A stretch of 64,000 nt of DNA from Nonomuraea purpurea. Its GTDB lineage: Bacteria > Actinomycetota > Actinomycetes > Streptosporangiales > Streptosporangiaceae. Each line of letters begins with the position of its first letter. Position 1 is the stretch's first letter. This document shows positions 33,714 through 41,366 of the stretch, one piece after another. The notes beneath the pieces are model-generated. The model saw nothing but the letters and a program-made list of their open reading frames with translations, did no database searches and was not told where the DNA came from. The position numbers and the translations under genes were made by a program. The stretch spans positions 697,161-761,160 of the forward strand of contig NZ_JBHSBI010000001.1 in assembly GCF_042650645.1 (NCBI RefSeq), read 5' to 3'.

Positions 33714-35513
33714 ATGACGACTCGCACGGCCGCAAAGGGAAAGCGGACAGAGCAGGCCAGCCAACTGGTCGAGATGTCCTGGGACCCGATCACCAGGATC
33801 ATCGGCAACCTGGGCATCTACACCAAGATCGACTTCAAGAACCGCAGGGTCGCCGAGTGCAAGAGCACCTCGTCGCTGTTCCGCGGCTACAGCGTGTTCA
33901 TGAAGGGCAAGGATCCGCGCGACGCGCACTTCATCACCAGCCGGATCTGCGGCATCTGCGGTGACAACCACGCGGTCTGCTCGATCTACGCCCAGAACAT
34001 GGCCTACGGCGTCAAGCCGCCGCCTCTCGCCGAGTGGATCATCAACCTGGGCGAGGCGGCCGAGTACATGTTCGACCACACGCTCTTCCAGGACAACCTG
34101 GTCTTCGTCGACTACTGCGAGCAGATGGTCAAGGAGACCAACCCCAGCCTGCTGCGCCAGGCGGAGACCACCCTGGCGCCCAACTCCGCGGTCCACGGCT
34201 TTCGGACGATCGCCGACATCATGCGCGCGTTCAACCCGTTCACCGGGGAGGTCTACCGGGAGGCGCTGCAGGTCAGCAGGGTCACCAGGGAGATGTGCTG
34301 CCTGATGGAGGGCCGCCACGTGCACCCCTCGACGCTCTACCCGGGCGGCGTGGGCACCGTGGCGACCCCGCAGGTGTTCACCGACTACCTGGTGCGGCTG
34401 CTGAAGGTGCTCGACTTCGTCAAGAAGGCCGTCCCGATGAACGACGACCTGTTCGACTTCTTCTACGAGGCACTGCCCGGCTACGAGGAGGTCGGCCGCA
34501 GGCGCGTGATGCTCGGCTGCTGGGGAGCCTTCCAGGACCCGGCGGTGGTCGACTACGACTACCGGCACATGAACGAGTGGGGCAGGAAGATGTTCGTCAC
34601 GCCCGGCATCGTCCTGGACGGCGAGTTGCTGACGACGAACCTGGTCGACATCAACCTCGGTATCAGGATCCTGCTCGGCAGCTCCTACTACGACGACTGG
34701 CAGGACGAGCGCACCTTCGTCACCCACGACCCGCTCGGCAATCCGGTCGACAAGCGCCACCCGTGGAACCAGACCACGCTGCCGCACCCGCAGAAGCGCG
34801 ACCTGGAGGGCGGCAACTACAGCTGGGTCATGAGCCCCCGCTGGCACGACGCCCGCACCGGCGACCACCTGGCCCTCGACACCGGCGGCGGGCCGCTGGC
34901 CCGGCTGTGGTCCACGGCCCTGGCCGGCCTCGTCGACACCGGCACGGTGCGCGCCACCGGCGACGGCGTGGAGATCAACCTGCCCAAGAGCGCGGCCCTG
35001 CCCGAGACGCGGCTGAAGTGGAAGGTGCCGCGCTGGGCCAACACCATCGAGCGCAACAGGGCCCGCGCCTACTTCGTGGCCTACGCGGCGGCGATGGCCG
35101 TGTACTTCGTCGAGCAGGCGATGGGCGAGGTGCGGGCCGGCCGCACGCAGGTGTTCAGCGACTTCGACGTGCCGGAAGAGGCGATCGGCTGCGGCTTCCA
35201 CGAGGCGGTGCGCGGGGTGCTGTCCCACCACATGGTGATCAGGGACGGCAAGATCGCGAACTACCACCCGTACCCGCCGACGCCATGGAACGCCAGCCCG
35301 CGCGACGTCCACGGGACGCCGGGGCCGTACGAGGACGCGGTCCAGGACCTGCCGATCTTCGAGGAGAACGGGCCCGAGTCGTTCAAGGGCATCGACATCA
35401 TGCGCACGGTGCGCAGCTTCGACCCGTGCCTGCCGTGCGGCGTGCACATGTACCTCGGAGGCGGCAAGGTGCTGCAGCAGGTCCACTCGCCCACGTTCGG
35501 CGCCGCGGGCTAG
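33714..35513 (+). CDS. hhyL: [NiFe]-hydrogenase large subunit, group 1h
   Basis: ATG 33714 lies 1 nt after hhyS. The 599-residue protein holds the Ni-Fe(CN)2CO site. The L1 motif SRICGICGDNHAVCS (about 77-91) and L2 motif DPCLPCGVH (about 570-578) supply the four Cys ligands. A C-terminal extension of about 21 residues follows the His, the part normally removed by the maturation protease encoded at 38626. Clear full-length member; sequence shows no lesion. Confidence 0.96.
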   Translation: MTTRTAAKGKRTEQASQLVEMSWDPITRIIGNLGIYTKIDFKNRRVAECKSTSSLFRGYSVFMKGKDPRDAHFITSRICGICGDNHAVCSIYAQNMAYGVKPPPLAEWIINLGEAAEYMFDHTLFQDNLVFVDYCEQMVKETNPSLLRQAETTLAPNSAVHGFRTIADIMRAFNPFTGEVYREALQVSRVTREMCCLMEGRHVHPSTLYPGGVGTVATPQVFTDYLVRLLKVLDFVKKAVPMNDDLFDFFYEALPGYEEVGRRRVMLGCWGAFQDPAVVDYDYRHMNEWGRKMFVTPGIVLDGELLTTNLVDINLGIRILLGSSYYDDWQDERTFVTHDPLGNPVDKRHPWNQTTLPHPQKRDLEGGNYSWVMSPRWHDARTGDHLALDTGGGPLARLWSTALAGLVDTGTVRATGDGVEINLPKSAALPETRLKWKVPRWANTIERNRARAYFVAYAAAMAVYFVEQAMGEVRAGRTQVFSDFDVPEEAIGCGFHEAVRGVLSHHMVIRDGKIANYHPYPPTPWNASPRDVHGTPGPYEDAVQDLPIFEENGPESFKGIDIMRTVRSFDPCLPCGVHMYLGGGKVLQQVHSPTFGAAG

Positions 35514-35519
35514 GCGGCG

Positions 35520-35966
35520 GTGAACGCGCGCATCGACAGGATCGAGGCCCTGCTCGCCGAGGCCGATCCGGCCGCGGTCGAACTCGTCCAGGAGCTGCTC
35601 GCCCTGTACGGGGAGGGCCTGGGGCGGATCATGGCGACGGTGGGGGAGGCGGAGGCCACCGGGCTGGCCGCCGACGAGCTGGTCTCCTCGCTGCTCCTGC
35701 TGCACGACCTGCACCCGCTGGACACCCGCGCCCGCGTCCGGTCGGCCCTGGCCGGCACCTCGGCCGCCGTGGTGGCGATCGAGGACGACCTGGTACGCCT
35801 GCGCGTGCCGCCCACCGGCTGCGCCTCCTCCGCCGCCGCGGCCACGACGGCGCTGCGGGAGGCCGTGCTCGACGCGGCGCCGGAGATCGCCCGGGTCGAG
35901 ATCGACCAGACACCCGTGATCCCGGTCGAGAGCCTGGTCGTCCGGCGCGGCAGCGAGGCCCCATGA
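35520..35966 (+). CDS. NifU-like C-terminal-domain protein of hydrogenase operon
   Basis: GTG 35520 gives 148 residues, 6 nt after hhyL. The first half is helical (ARIDRIEALLAEADPAAVEL; LVSSLLLLHDLHPLDTRARV). The second half resembles the NifU/Nfu scaffold, but in place of a CxxC it has PPTGCASSAAAATTALREAV with a single Cys. It may help insert Fe-S clusters into the small subunit; NifU-like genes are regular companions of group 1h and 2a hydrogenases. Its stop overlaps the first mini-gene start (ATGA). Confidence 0.75.
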   Translation: MNARIDRIEALLAEADPAAVELVQELLALYGEGLGRIMATVGEAEATGLAADELVSSLLLLHDLHPLDTRARVRSALAGTSAAVVAIEDDLVRLRVPPTGCASSAAAATTALREAVLDAAPEIARVEIDQTPVIPVESLVVRRGSEAP

Positions 35967-36028
35967 GCGAGCTTGTCGAGGTCATCAGTAAGCAGGGAAA
36001 CATGGGCCCGACGAAGGAGGGTTCATGA
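35963..36028 (+). CDS. 21-residue mini-protein, copy 1
   Basis: ATG 35963 overlaps the NifU-like stop and the TGA at 36026 overlaps the next ATG. The peptide runs MSELVEVIS..QGNMGPTKEG and ends in Ser. It is acidic at the start and Gly/Lys-rich at the end, with no membrane segment. Its last codons (ACGAAGGAGGGTTC) form the ribosome site for the next gene. It could be a tiny functional subunit or a translational coupler. Family not recognised. Confidence 0.6.
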   Translation: MSELVEVISKQGNMGPTKEGS

Positions 36029-36086
36029 GCGAGCTTGTCGAGGTCATCAGTCAGCAGGGAAACATGGGCCCGACGAAGGAGGGTTC
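35963..36086. repeat. 62-bp tandem duplication encoding two mini-genes
   Basis: Bases 35963-36024 and 36025-36086 are identical except one position (A in AGTAAGCAG versus C in AGTCAGCAG, Lys to Gln). The unit is 62 bp, not a multiple of three, yet both copies stay open because each ends in a TGA that overlaps the next ATG by 4 nt. Confidence 0.95.
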
Positions 36087-36090
36087 ATGA
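36025..36090 (+). CDS. 21-residue mini-protein, copy 2
   Basis: This copy differs from copy 1 only by Gln for Lys at residue 10. ATG 36025 is served by the AAGGAGG at the end of copy 1, and its own AAGGAGG serves the DUF5947-type gene whose ATG (36087) overlaps its TGA. The near identity implies a recent duplication or gene conversion. Confidence 0.6.
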   Translation: MSELVEVISQQGNMGPTKEGS

Positions 36091-36764
36091 GCGGCCGGCT
36101 CCGCCAGCTCGCCGCCCAGGCCGGAAAGCGGCCGCCCGCGGGGCGCGAGGCCGGTCCCGCCGGGGACCGGAGCGCGGCCCCGGAATCGGCGGCCGGGCAG
36201 TGCGAGCTGTGTGCCGAGGCCCTGCCCGCCGCCCACCGGCACCTGCTGGAGCTGCCGGCCCGCGAGCTGCGCTGCGCGTGCCGCGCCTGCCAGGTGCTCT
36301 TCGACCACGCCGCGGTGGCCGGCGGCCACTACCGGCTGGTTCCGCAGCGCCGCCGGCGGCTGGCCGGCTTCACCATGGACGCGCCGAGCTGGGCCAGACT
36401 GCGCCCTCCTGTGCGCACGACGTTCCTGGTGCACGACTCCGCGACAGGCGAGACCAGCCCGTACTACCCGAGCCCGGCCGGAGCCGTGCGGGCGCCCGGC
36501 GACCAGGCCGCCTGGGATCGGCTCCGCCTGGACAACCCGGTGCTCGACGGCCTCCTGCCGGACGTCGAGGCGCTGCTGGCCGACCGCGACCACGGCGCCT
36601 GGATCGTCCCGATCGACGACTGCTACGCCCTGGTCGGCGGCGTCCGCGCCCGCTGGCGGGGCCTGACGGGCGGCCAGGACGTCCGCGAGCACATCACCCG
36701 CTTCTTCACCGACCTCGCCGACCGGTCGACCACCGTGCCGGCCACCGACAGGAGCCCAGGATGA
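36087..36764 (+). CDS. DUF5947-type hydrogenase-associated protein
   Basis: ATG 36087 overlaps the mini-gene stop. The 225-residue protein has a Pro/Arg-rich head (1-40), then a Cys cluster likely to bind metal (CELCAEALPAAHRHLLELP, then LRCACRACQVLF, about residues 44-75) and an alpha/beta remainder (RLAGFTMDAPSWARLRPPV; IPIDDCYALVGGVRARW). I associate it with the family found beside group 1h hydrogenases. The Cys/His pattern suggests zinc or Fe-S binding, perhaps in assembly. Function is not known to me. Confidence 0.7.
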   Translation: MSGRLRQLAAQAGKRPPAGREAGPAGDRSAAPESAAGQCELCAEALPAAHRHLLELPARELRCACRACQVLFDHAAVAGGHYRLVPQRRRRLAGFTMDAPSWARLRPPVRTTFLVHDSATGETSPYYPSPAGAVRAPGDQAAWDRLRLDNPVLDGLLPDVEALLADRDHGAWIVPIDDCYALVGGVRARWRGLTGGQDVREHITRFFTDLADRSTTVPATDRSPG

Positions 36765-36979
36765 ACAGGAAAGACCCCATCAAGACGGGCCGCCCCGACG
36801 TGCGCCCCGACGCCCCATCCCACGTCAAAGGCGTCAACGAGGGCAACGCCACGGGCAACTACTTCAAGCAGGAGGGCCACCTGCCCGACGGCCGCTCCAC
36901 GGCCAAGCGCTCGACCGGCGTCAACGCCGGCGAGCACGACCCGATCGACCCCGACATGCCCAACCTGTCGCCCGCCTGA
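36761..36979 (+). CDS. Small hydrophilic hydrogenase-operon protein
   Basis: ATG 36761 overlaps the previous stop (ATGA), with AGGAG upstream. The 72-residue product is polar, Gly/Asn/Asp-rich and probably disordered (SHVKGVNEGNATGNYFKQEG, then STGVNAGEHDPIDPDMPNL). It resembles small proteins regularly seen in group 1h operons but has no catalytic motif. It might tether or shield the hydrogenase. Confidence 0.7.
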   Translation: MNRKDPIKTGRPDVRPDAPSHVKGVNEGNATGNYFKQEGHLPDGRSTAKRSTGVNAGEHDPIDPDMPNLSPA

Positions 36980-36985
36980 TCCGCC

Positions 36986-37639
36986 ATGCCACCCACACCG
37001 CCGACCGTGCGGATCGAGGTTCGCGGCGTCGAGCCCGCCGAGCCCGCCGCCGCACCCGCACTCCGCTTCGACCTGGACCTGCGCGCGCGGCACGCCGACG
37101 CGGACGCGCCCATCCGCGCGCTCACGCTCGCCACGCAGCTCCGCATCGACGCCACCGGGCGCGGCTACGACGAGCAGGCCCGCGAGCGCCTCAAAGAGCT
37201 CTTCGGCCCGCCGGAAAGCTGGGACCGCAACCTGTCGAGCCTGCTGTGGACGCAGACGGTCACCCACGTGCCCGCCTTCACCGGCGCCACGCGCACGCCC
37301 GTCACCGTCCCGTGCACCTACGACTTCGACGTGGCCGCCACCAAGTACCTGCACGGCCTGCCCGACGGCGAGGTCCCGCTGAGCTTCCTGTTCACCGGCA
37401 CGGTCTTCTACCAGGACGGCGACCGCCTGCAGGCGGCCTGCCTGCCCTGGGACACCGAGGCCGCCTTCCGCATGCCGGTGACCGTGTGGAAGGAGCTCAT
37501 GGATCGCCACTTCCCGCGTACCGCCTGGATCAGGCTGGAACGCGACACCTTCGACCGCCTGTACGCACACAAGGTCCGGCACACGCTGCTCGGCTGGGAC
37601 GACGCGGTGCGGTCACTGCTGCGGACAAGCGGAGGCTGA
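36986..37639 (+). CDS. DUF6084-type hydrogenase-associated protein
   Basis: The 217-residue protein is predicted alpha/beta with no signal peptide: RIEVRGVEPAEPAAAPALRF at the start, then LWTQTVTHVPAFTGATRTP and TYDFDVAATKYLHGLPDGEV in the middle. It has only two Cys (CTYDFD and ACLPWD), so an Fe-S role is unlikely. I recall this family only from hydrogenase operons of actinomycetes. It may be a chaperone or structural partner; nothing in the sequence decides this. Confidence 0.65.
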   Translation: MPPTPPTVRIEVRGVEPAEPAAAPALRFDLDLRARHADADAPIRALTLATQLRIDATGRGYDEQARERLKELFGPPESWDRNLSSLLWTQTVTHVPAFTGATRTPVTVPCTYDFDVAATKYLHGLPDGEVPLSFLFTGTVFYQDGDRLQAACLPWDTEAAFRMPVTVWKELMDRHFPRTAWIRLERDTFDRLYAHKVRHTLLGWDDAVRSLLRTSGG

Positions 37640-37645
37640 GCGTCC

Positions 37646-38629
37646 ATGGACCCTGTCAGGCAGATCGCGCAGGCCGTCCTCTACGAGGGCTACCTGCTGT
37701 GGCCCTACCGCGAGTCGTCGCTGAAGAACCGGCACCGCTGGACGATCGGCGGCATCCACCCCGAGACCTACGACGCCGGCACGGCGCGGCTGCGGACGCA
37801 ATGCCTGCTCCAAGCCGGGCCCCGCGACACCGTGGACGTGTGCGTGCGCTTCCTGCACACCGTCGCCCGCCAGGTGGCCCGCTTCGACGACGGCCGGTTG
37901 GAGCGGGTCCCCGAACTGGTCATCGACGGCTCCCGCCACCTGCCGGGCGAGGAGGCGCGCGAGCGCGAGCTGGCCCTGGTCGGGCTGGTCGTCGAGGACC
38001 TGCTGGAGCGACCCGTCGTCACGGAGATCGACGTGCCCGCCGGCACCGAGCGCAAGCCGCTCACCGGGGCGGACGGGCAGTCGGGGGCGGTGCTGCGAAG
38101 CTGGCAGGCGCTGAACGGCCGCGTCGAGACGAGCGCGGTGCGGCTGCGGCCCGACCTGTTCATGGTCACCGCCGAGGTCGTCAACACCACGCCGTGGCCG
38201 GGAGGCGCCCGCACCGACGCGCTCCAGCGCACGCTGGTCTCCGCGCACGTCGTGCTGCACGCGCCGGAGGCCGCCTTCGTCTCGCTCACCGACCCGCCGG
38301 CGGAGTTCCAGGAGCACGCGGCGCGGTGCCGCAACGTCGGGTGCTGGCCGGTGCTCGCGGGCCCTGACGGCGACCGGCGTACCATGCTCGCCTCGCCGAT
38401 CATCCTCTACGACCACCCGAGGATCGCGCCCGAGAGCCCCGGCGACCTGTTCGACGCGACCGAGATCGACCAGTTGCTCACGCTCAGCGTTCTCGCGCTC
38501 AGCGACCAGGAGCAGCAGGAGATCCGCGACGGCGACCCGCGCGCCCGCGAGATCCTCGACCGCTGCGCGGCCCTGACGCCCGACGAGCTGATGCGGCTGC
38601 ACGGCATCATGCGAAAGACGCAGCCGTGA
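37646..38629 (+). CDS. Hydrogenase-operon protein of unknown function
   Basis: ATG 37646 begins a 327-residue protein (VRQIAQAVLYEGYLLWPYRE; WTIGGIHPETYDAG). It contains FLHTVARQVARFDDG, LVIDGSRHLPGEEARE and a C-terminal helical tail (LLTLSVLALSDQEQQEIRDG; LTPDELMRLHGIMRK). No signal, membrane helix or cofactor motif is visible. Tight spacing (6 nt before it, GTGA overlap after it) ties it to the hydrogenase operon. Confidence 0.7.
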   Translation: MDPVRQIAQAVLYEGYLLWPYRESSLKNRHRWTIGGIHPETYDAGTARLRTQCLLQAGPRDTVDVCVRFLHTVARQVARFDDGRLERVPELVIDGSRHLPGEEARERELALVGLVVEDLLERPVVTEIDVPAGTERKPLTGADGQSGAVLRSWQALNGRVETSAVRLRPDLFMVTAEVVNTTPWPGGARTDALQRTLVSAHVVLHAPEAAFVSLTDPPAEFQEHAARCRNVGCWPVLAGPDGDRRTMLASPIILYDHPRIAPESPGDLFDATEIDQLLTLSVLALSDQEQQEIRDGDPRAREILDRCAALTPDELMRLHGIMRKTQP

Positions 38630-39447
38630 ACGCGCGCGACGGGTTCTGGGTGCGGATGGCCGAGAACGGCCCCGGCGAGGTGATCGTGGACGGCGTCGCG
38701 GTCGGCCCCGGCAGCCGGGTGCGGCTGCGGCCCAGGAGTCAGTCCGACGTCTTCGACCTCGTCCTCGACGGCCGCCTGGCGATCGTGGAGAGCGTCGAGC
38801 AGGACGACGAGGGCGCGCTGCACGTCGCGGTCACGCTCGACGACGACCCGGGACGCGACCTGGGCCAGGCCCGGCTGCCCGGCCACCGCTTCTTCTACTC
38901 CGCCGAGGAGATCGAGCCGCTCGGAGAGCACGTGGAACGCCCGGTCGCCGACCGGCTCCTGGTCGCCGGCATCGGCAACGTCTTCCTCGGCGACGACGGC
39001 TTCGGCGTCGAGGTGGTCCGCCGCCTGGCGGAGCAGCCGGGCATCCCCGGCGTGGACGTCGTCGACTTCGGCATCCGCGGCATGGACCTGGCCTACGCCC
39101 TGCAGCACGACTACGCGGCCGTGATCTTCGTGGACGCGGGGCCGCGCGGCCAGTCGCCCGGCACCCTCACCGTGCTCGAACCCGACCTGCCCGGCGACGA
39201 AGGGCCTGGGCTGGAGACGCACGGCATGGACCCGGTCCGGGTGCTGGGGCTGGCCAGGCGGCTCGGCCGCATCCCCGAGCGGGTGCGGGTCGTGTGCTGC
39301 GAGCCGGCCCGGGTCGAGGAGGCGCTGTTCGAGCTGAGCGAACCGGTGAACGCGATGGTGGACGAGGCAGTGAACCTCGTGAAGTCCCTGGTCATGGACA
39401 TGATTGCGGAAAATCGTGGCCAGACCGCCCGTGATGAGGTGATGTGA
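38626..39447 (+). CDS. Hydrogenase maturation protease with extra N-terminal domain
   Basis: GTG 38626 overlaps the previous stop. Residues 110-260 are a HybD/HycI-type nickel-dependent endopeptidase: VAGIGNVFLGDDGFGVEVVR, VDFGIRGMDLAYAL and LETHGMDPV carry the expected Ni ligands, with Asp where HybD has Glu in DDGFG. It should trim the HhyL C-terminus after Ni insertion. Residues 1-105 form an additional beta-rich domain (GEVIVDGVAVGPGSRVRLRP) not present in the short ~160-residue proteases. It may hold HhyL during maturation. Confidence 0.88.
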   Translation: MNARDGFWVRMAENGPGEVIVDGVAVGPGSRVRLRPRSQSDVFDLVLDGRLAIVESVEQDDEGALHVAVTLDDDPGRDLGQARLPGHRFFYSAEEIEPLGEHVERPVADRLLVAGIGNVFLGDDGFGVEVVRRLAEQPGIPGVDVVDFGIRGMDLAYALQHDYAAVIFVDAGPRGQSPGTLTVLEPDLPGDEGPGLETHGMDPVRVLGLARRLGRIPERVRVVCCEPARVEEALFELSEPVNAMVDEAVNLVKSLVMDMIAENRGQTARDEVM

Positions 39448-39448
39448 G

Positions 39449-39556
39449 ATGCGAAAGTGCCGCATGGTGAGTCTAATCCTGCTCTGCGGGCTGGCGGCGG
39501 TCGTCGCCGCCCAGTGGCCGCAGATCCACCGTTATCTGAAGATGGAACGGATGTAG
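39449..39556 (+). CDS. 35-residue single-span membrane peptide (DUF6893-like)
   Basis: ATG 39449 follows GAGGTGAT, one base after the protease stop. The 35-residue peptide starts MRKCRM, continues with one hydrophobic span (VSLILLCGLAAVVAAQW) and ends in a basic tail (IHRYLKMERM). Such peptides recur in hydrogenase operons of this type. It could be a membrane anchor linking the soluble hydrogenase to the respiratory chain; that role is inferred. Confidence 0.75.
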   Translation: MRKCRMVSLILLCGLAAVVAAQWPQIHRYLKMERM

Positions 39557-39562
39557 CGCCGC

Positions 39563-39928
39563 ATGCATGAGATCGGGATGTGCGAGGGCCTCGTCGAGCT
39601 GCTGCGGCGGCAGGCGGGCGATCGGCGGGTCACGGCCGCCCGGGTACGCGTCGGAGCCCGTCACGCGGTCGTGGGCGAGGCCTTCGACCAGGCGTTCGCG
39701 CTGGCCGCGGCGGGCACCGCCGTCCAGGACGCCGTGGTCGAACTCGTCGTCACGCCGATGACGATCGGCTGCCCGGCCTGCGGCGTCGGTTCCGAGACGC
39801 TGGACCCGCTGGCCGTCTGCCCGGGCTGCGGCGACGACGGCGTCCAGCTCAGCGGCGGCGACGAGCTCGTCCTTGAGTCGGTCACCTTCGGCGAGAGGGC
39901 GTCCGATGTGTCTCGGCATCCCCGGTGA
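39563..39928 (+). CDS. hypA: Hydrogenase nickel-insertion protein HypA
   Basis: ATG 39563 gives 121 residues starting MHEIGMCEGL, where His2 and Glu3 are the known nickel ligands of the family. The zinc site is present as CPACG...VCPGCG (about 70-93). HypA normally hands nickel to the large subunit with HypB. HypB is not encoded here. The 3' end overlaps hypC by 23 nt in another frame. Confidence 0.93.
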   Translation: MHEIGMCEGLVELLRRQAGDRRVTAARVRVGARHAVVGEAFDQAFALAAAGTAVQDAVVELVVTPMTIGCPACGVGSETLDPLAVCPGCGDDGVQLSGGDELVLESVTFGERASDVSRHPR

Positions 39929-40178
39929 GCTGGTCGAACTCGCCCAGGACCACGAGGACCTGGCCCTGGTGGAGGTCAGCGGCGTGCGCCGGCGGATCAA
40001 CGTCGGCCTGCTCGCCGACGAGGAACTCGCGCCCGGGGACTGGGTGCTGGTGCACGTCGGGTTCGCGCTGTCCAAGATCTCCGAACAGGAGGCGCAGGCG
40101 GTGCTCGACTACCTCGAAGGGCTCGGGCAGGCGTACACGGACGAACTCGACGCGCTGAGCACGTCGGACATCTCGTGA
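39906..40178 (+). CDS. hypC: Hydrogenase assembly chaperone HypC
   Basis: ATG 39906 starts inside the end of hypA. The 90-residue protein opens with the canonical MCLGIPGELVEL; Cys2 binds the Fe(CN)2CO unit with HypD. The beta-barrel core is seen in RRINVGLLADEELAPGDWVL, followed by a helical tail (ISEQEAQAVLDYLEGL). A second, divergent HypC-like protein is encoded at 43009-43212. Confidence 0.94.
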   Translation: MCLGIPGELVELAQDHEDLALVEVSGVRRRINVGLLADEELAPGDWVLVHVGFALSKISEQEAQAVLDYLEGLGQAYTDELDALSTSDIS

Positions 40179-40187
40179 GGGGGAGCG

Positions 40188-41366
40188 GTGCGGTTCGTCG
40201 ATGAGTACCGCGACGCGGGACGGGCGCGGGTGCTGGCCGCGGAGATCGCCGCGCGCTGCCGGCCGGGGCGCAAATACACGTTCATGGAGGTGTGCGGCGG
40301 GCACACCCACACGATCTACAAGCACGGCCTGGAGGACCACCTGCCGGCCGAGGTGAACCTCGTGCACGGCCCCGGCTGCCCGGTCTGCGTGATCCCGATG
40401 GGCCGGGTGGACGACGCCATCCACATCGCCGGCCAGCCGGGCGTCATCATGACCTCGTTCGGCGACATGATGCGGGTGCCCGGCGGCACCGGCTCCTTCC
40501 TGGACGCCAAGGCGGCCGGGGCCGACATCCGGATGGTGTACTCGCCGCTGGACGCCCTCAAGATCGCGCGGGCGAACCCGGACCGGCGGGTCGTGTTCAT
40601 GGCCATCGGCTTCGAGACCACCGCGCCCTCCACCGCGATGACCGTGCTGCGGGCCGCGGACGAGGGCGTCACGAACTTCTCCGTCTTCTGCAACCACGTC
40701 ATGATCATCCCGGCGATCAAGGCCATCCTGGACTCGCCCGACCTGCGCCTCGACGGGTTCATCGGACCGGGGCACGTCTCGGCCGTGATCGGCTGCCAGC
40801 CGTACGAGTTCATCGCCCACGACTACGGCAAGCCGATGGTCGTCGCCGGATTCGAGCCGCTGGACATCCTCACCTCGGTGCACATGCTGCTCGGCCAGCT
40901 CGCCGAGGGCCGCTGCCAGGTCGAGAACCAGTACGCCAGGGTCGTGCCCTGGCACGGCAACCGCGTCGCGCTGTCGGCCATCGGCCGGGTGATGCGGCTG
41001 CGGGCGCACTTCGAATGGCGCGGGCTCGGCTTCATCGCCCACTCCGCCCTGGCCATGGCCGACGAGTACGCCGCCTTCGACGCCGAACGGGTCTTCGACC
41101 TGCCCGGGGTCCGCGTCGCCGACCCGCGCGCCTGCCAGTGCGGCGAGGTGCTCAAGGGCGTGCTCAAGCCGTGGGAGTGCAAGGTGTTCGGCACCGCCTG
41201 CACCCCCGAGACGCCGATCGGCACCTGCATGGTCTCCTCCGAGGGGGCCTGCGCCGCCTACTACAACTTCGGCCGCTTCAGCAGGGAACGCATCCGCGCG
41301 GCCGCCCGCGAGCCGCTGCCGGTCGAGATACAGGCGTCGCGGCCGGGGGAGACGAGTCTGGCATGA
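40188..41366 (+). CDS. hypD: Hydrogenase Fe-cofactor assembly protein HypD
   Basis: GTG 40188 follows GGGGGAG. The 392-residue protein has the HypD signatures: FMEVCGGHTHTIYKHGL (about 32-48), HGPGCPVCVIPMG (about 60-72), MAIGFETTAPSTA, and Cys ligands for the C-terminal 4Fe-4S cluster (RACQCGEVLKG, ECKVFGTACTPETPIGTC). It builds the Fe(CN)2CO group with HypC and HypE. Confidence 0.96.
   Translation: MRFVDEYRDAGRARVLAAEIAARCRPGRKYTFMEVCGGHTHTIYKHGLEDHLPAEVNLVHGPGCPVCVIPMGRVDDAIHIAGQPGVIMTSFGDMMRVPGGTGSFLDAKAAGADIRMVYSPLDALKIARANPDRRVVFMAIGFETTAPSTAMTVLRAADEGVTNFSVFCNHVMIIPAIKAILDSPDLRLDGFIGPGHVSAVIGCQPYEFIAHDYGKPMVVAGFEPLDILTSVHMLLGQLAEGRCQVENQYARVVPWHGNRVALSAIGRVMRLRAHFEWRGLGFIAHSALAMADEYAAFDAERVFDLPGVRVADPRACQCGEVLKGVLKPWECKVFGTACTPETPIGTCMVSSEGACAAYYNFGRFSRERIRAAAREPLPVEIQASRPGETSLA

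Noticed and set aside
33621..35714. Minus-strand frame of about 700 codons opposite hhyL
   Set aside because: It mirrors the hydrogenase large-subunit codons; no motif and no start signal.
35963..36090. 62-bp tandem repeat as a CRISPR or phage attachment site
   Set aside because: Only two adjacent copies with no spacer, coding in frame with perfect start/stop overlaps; no cas or integrase gene.
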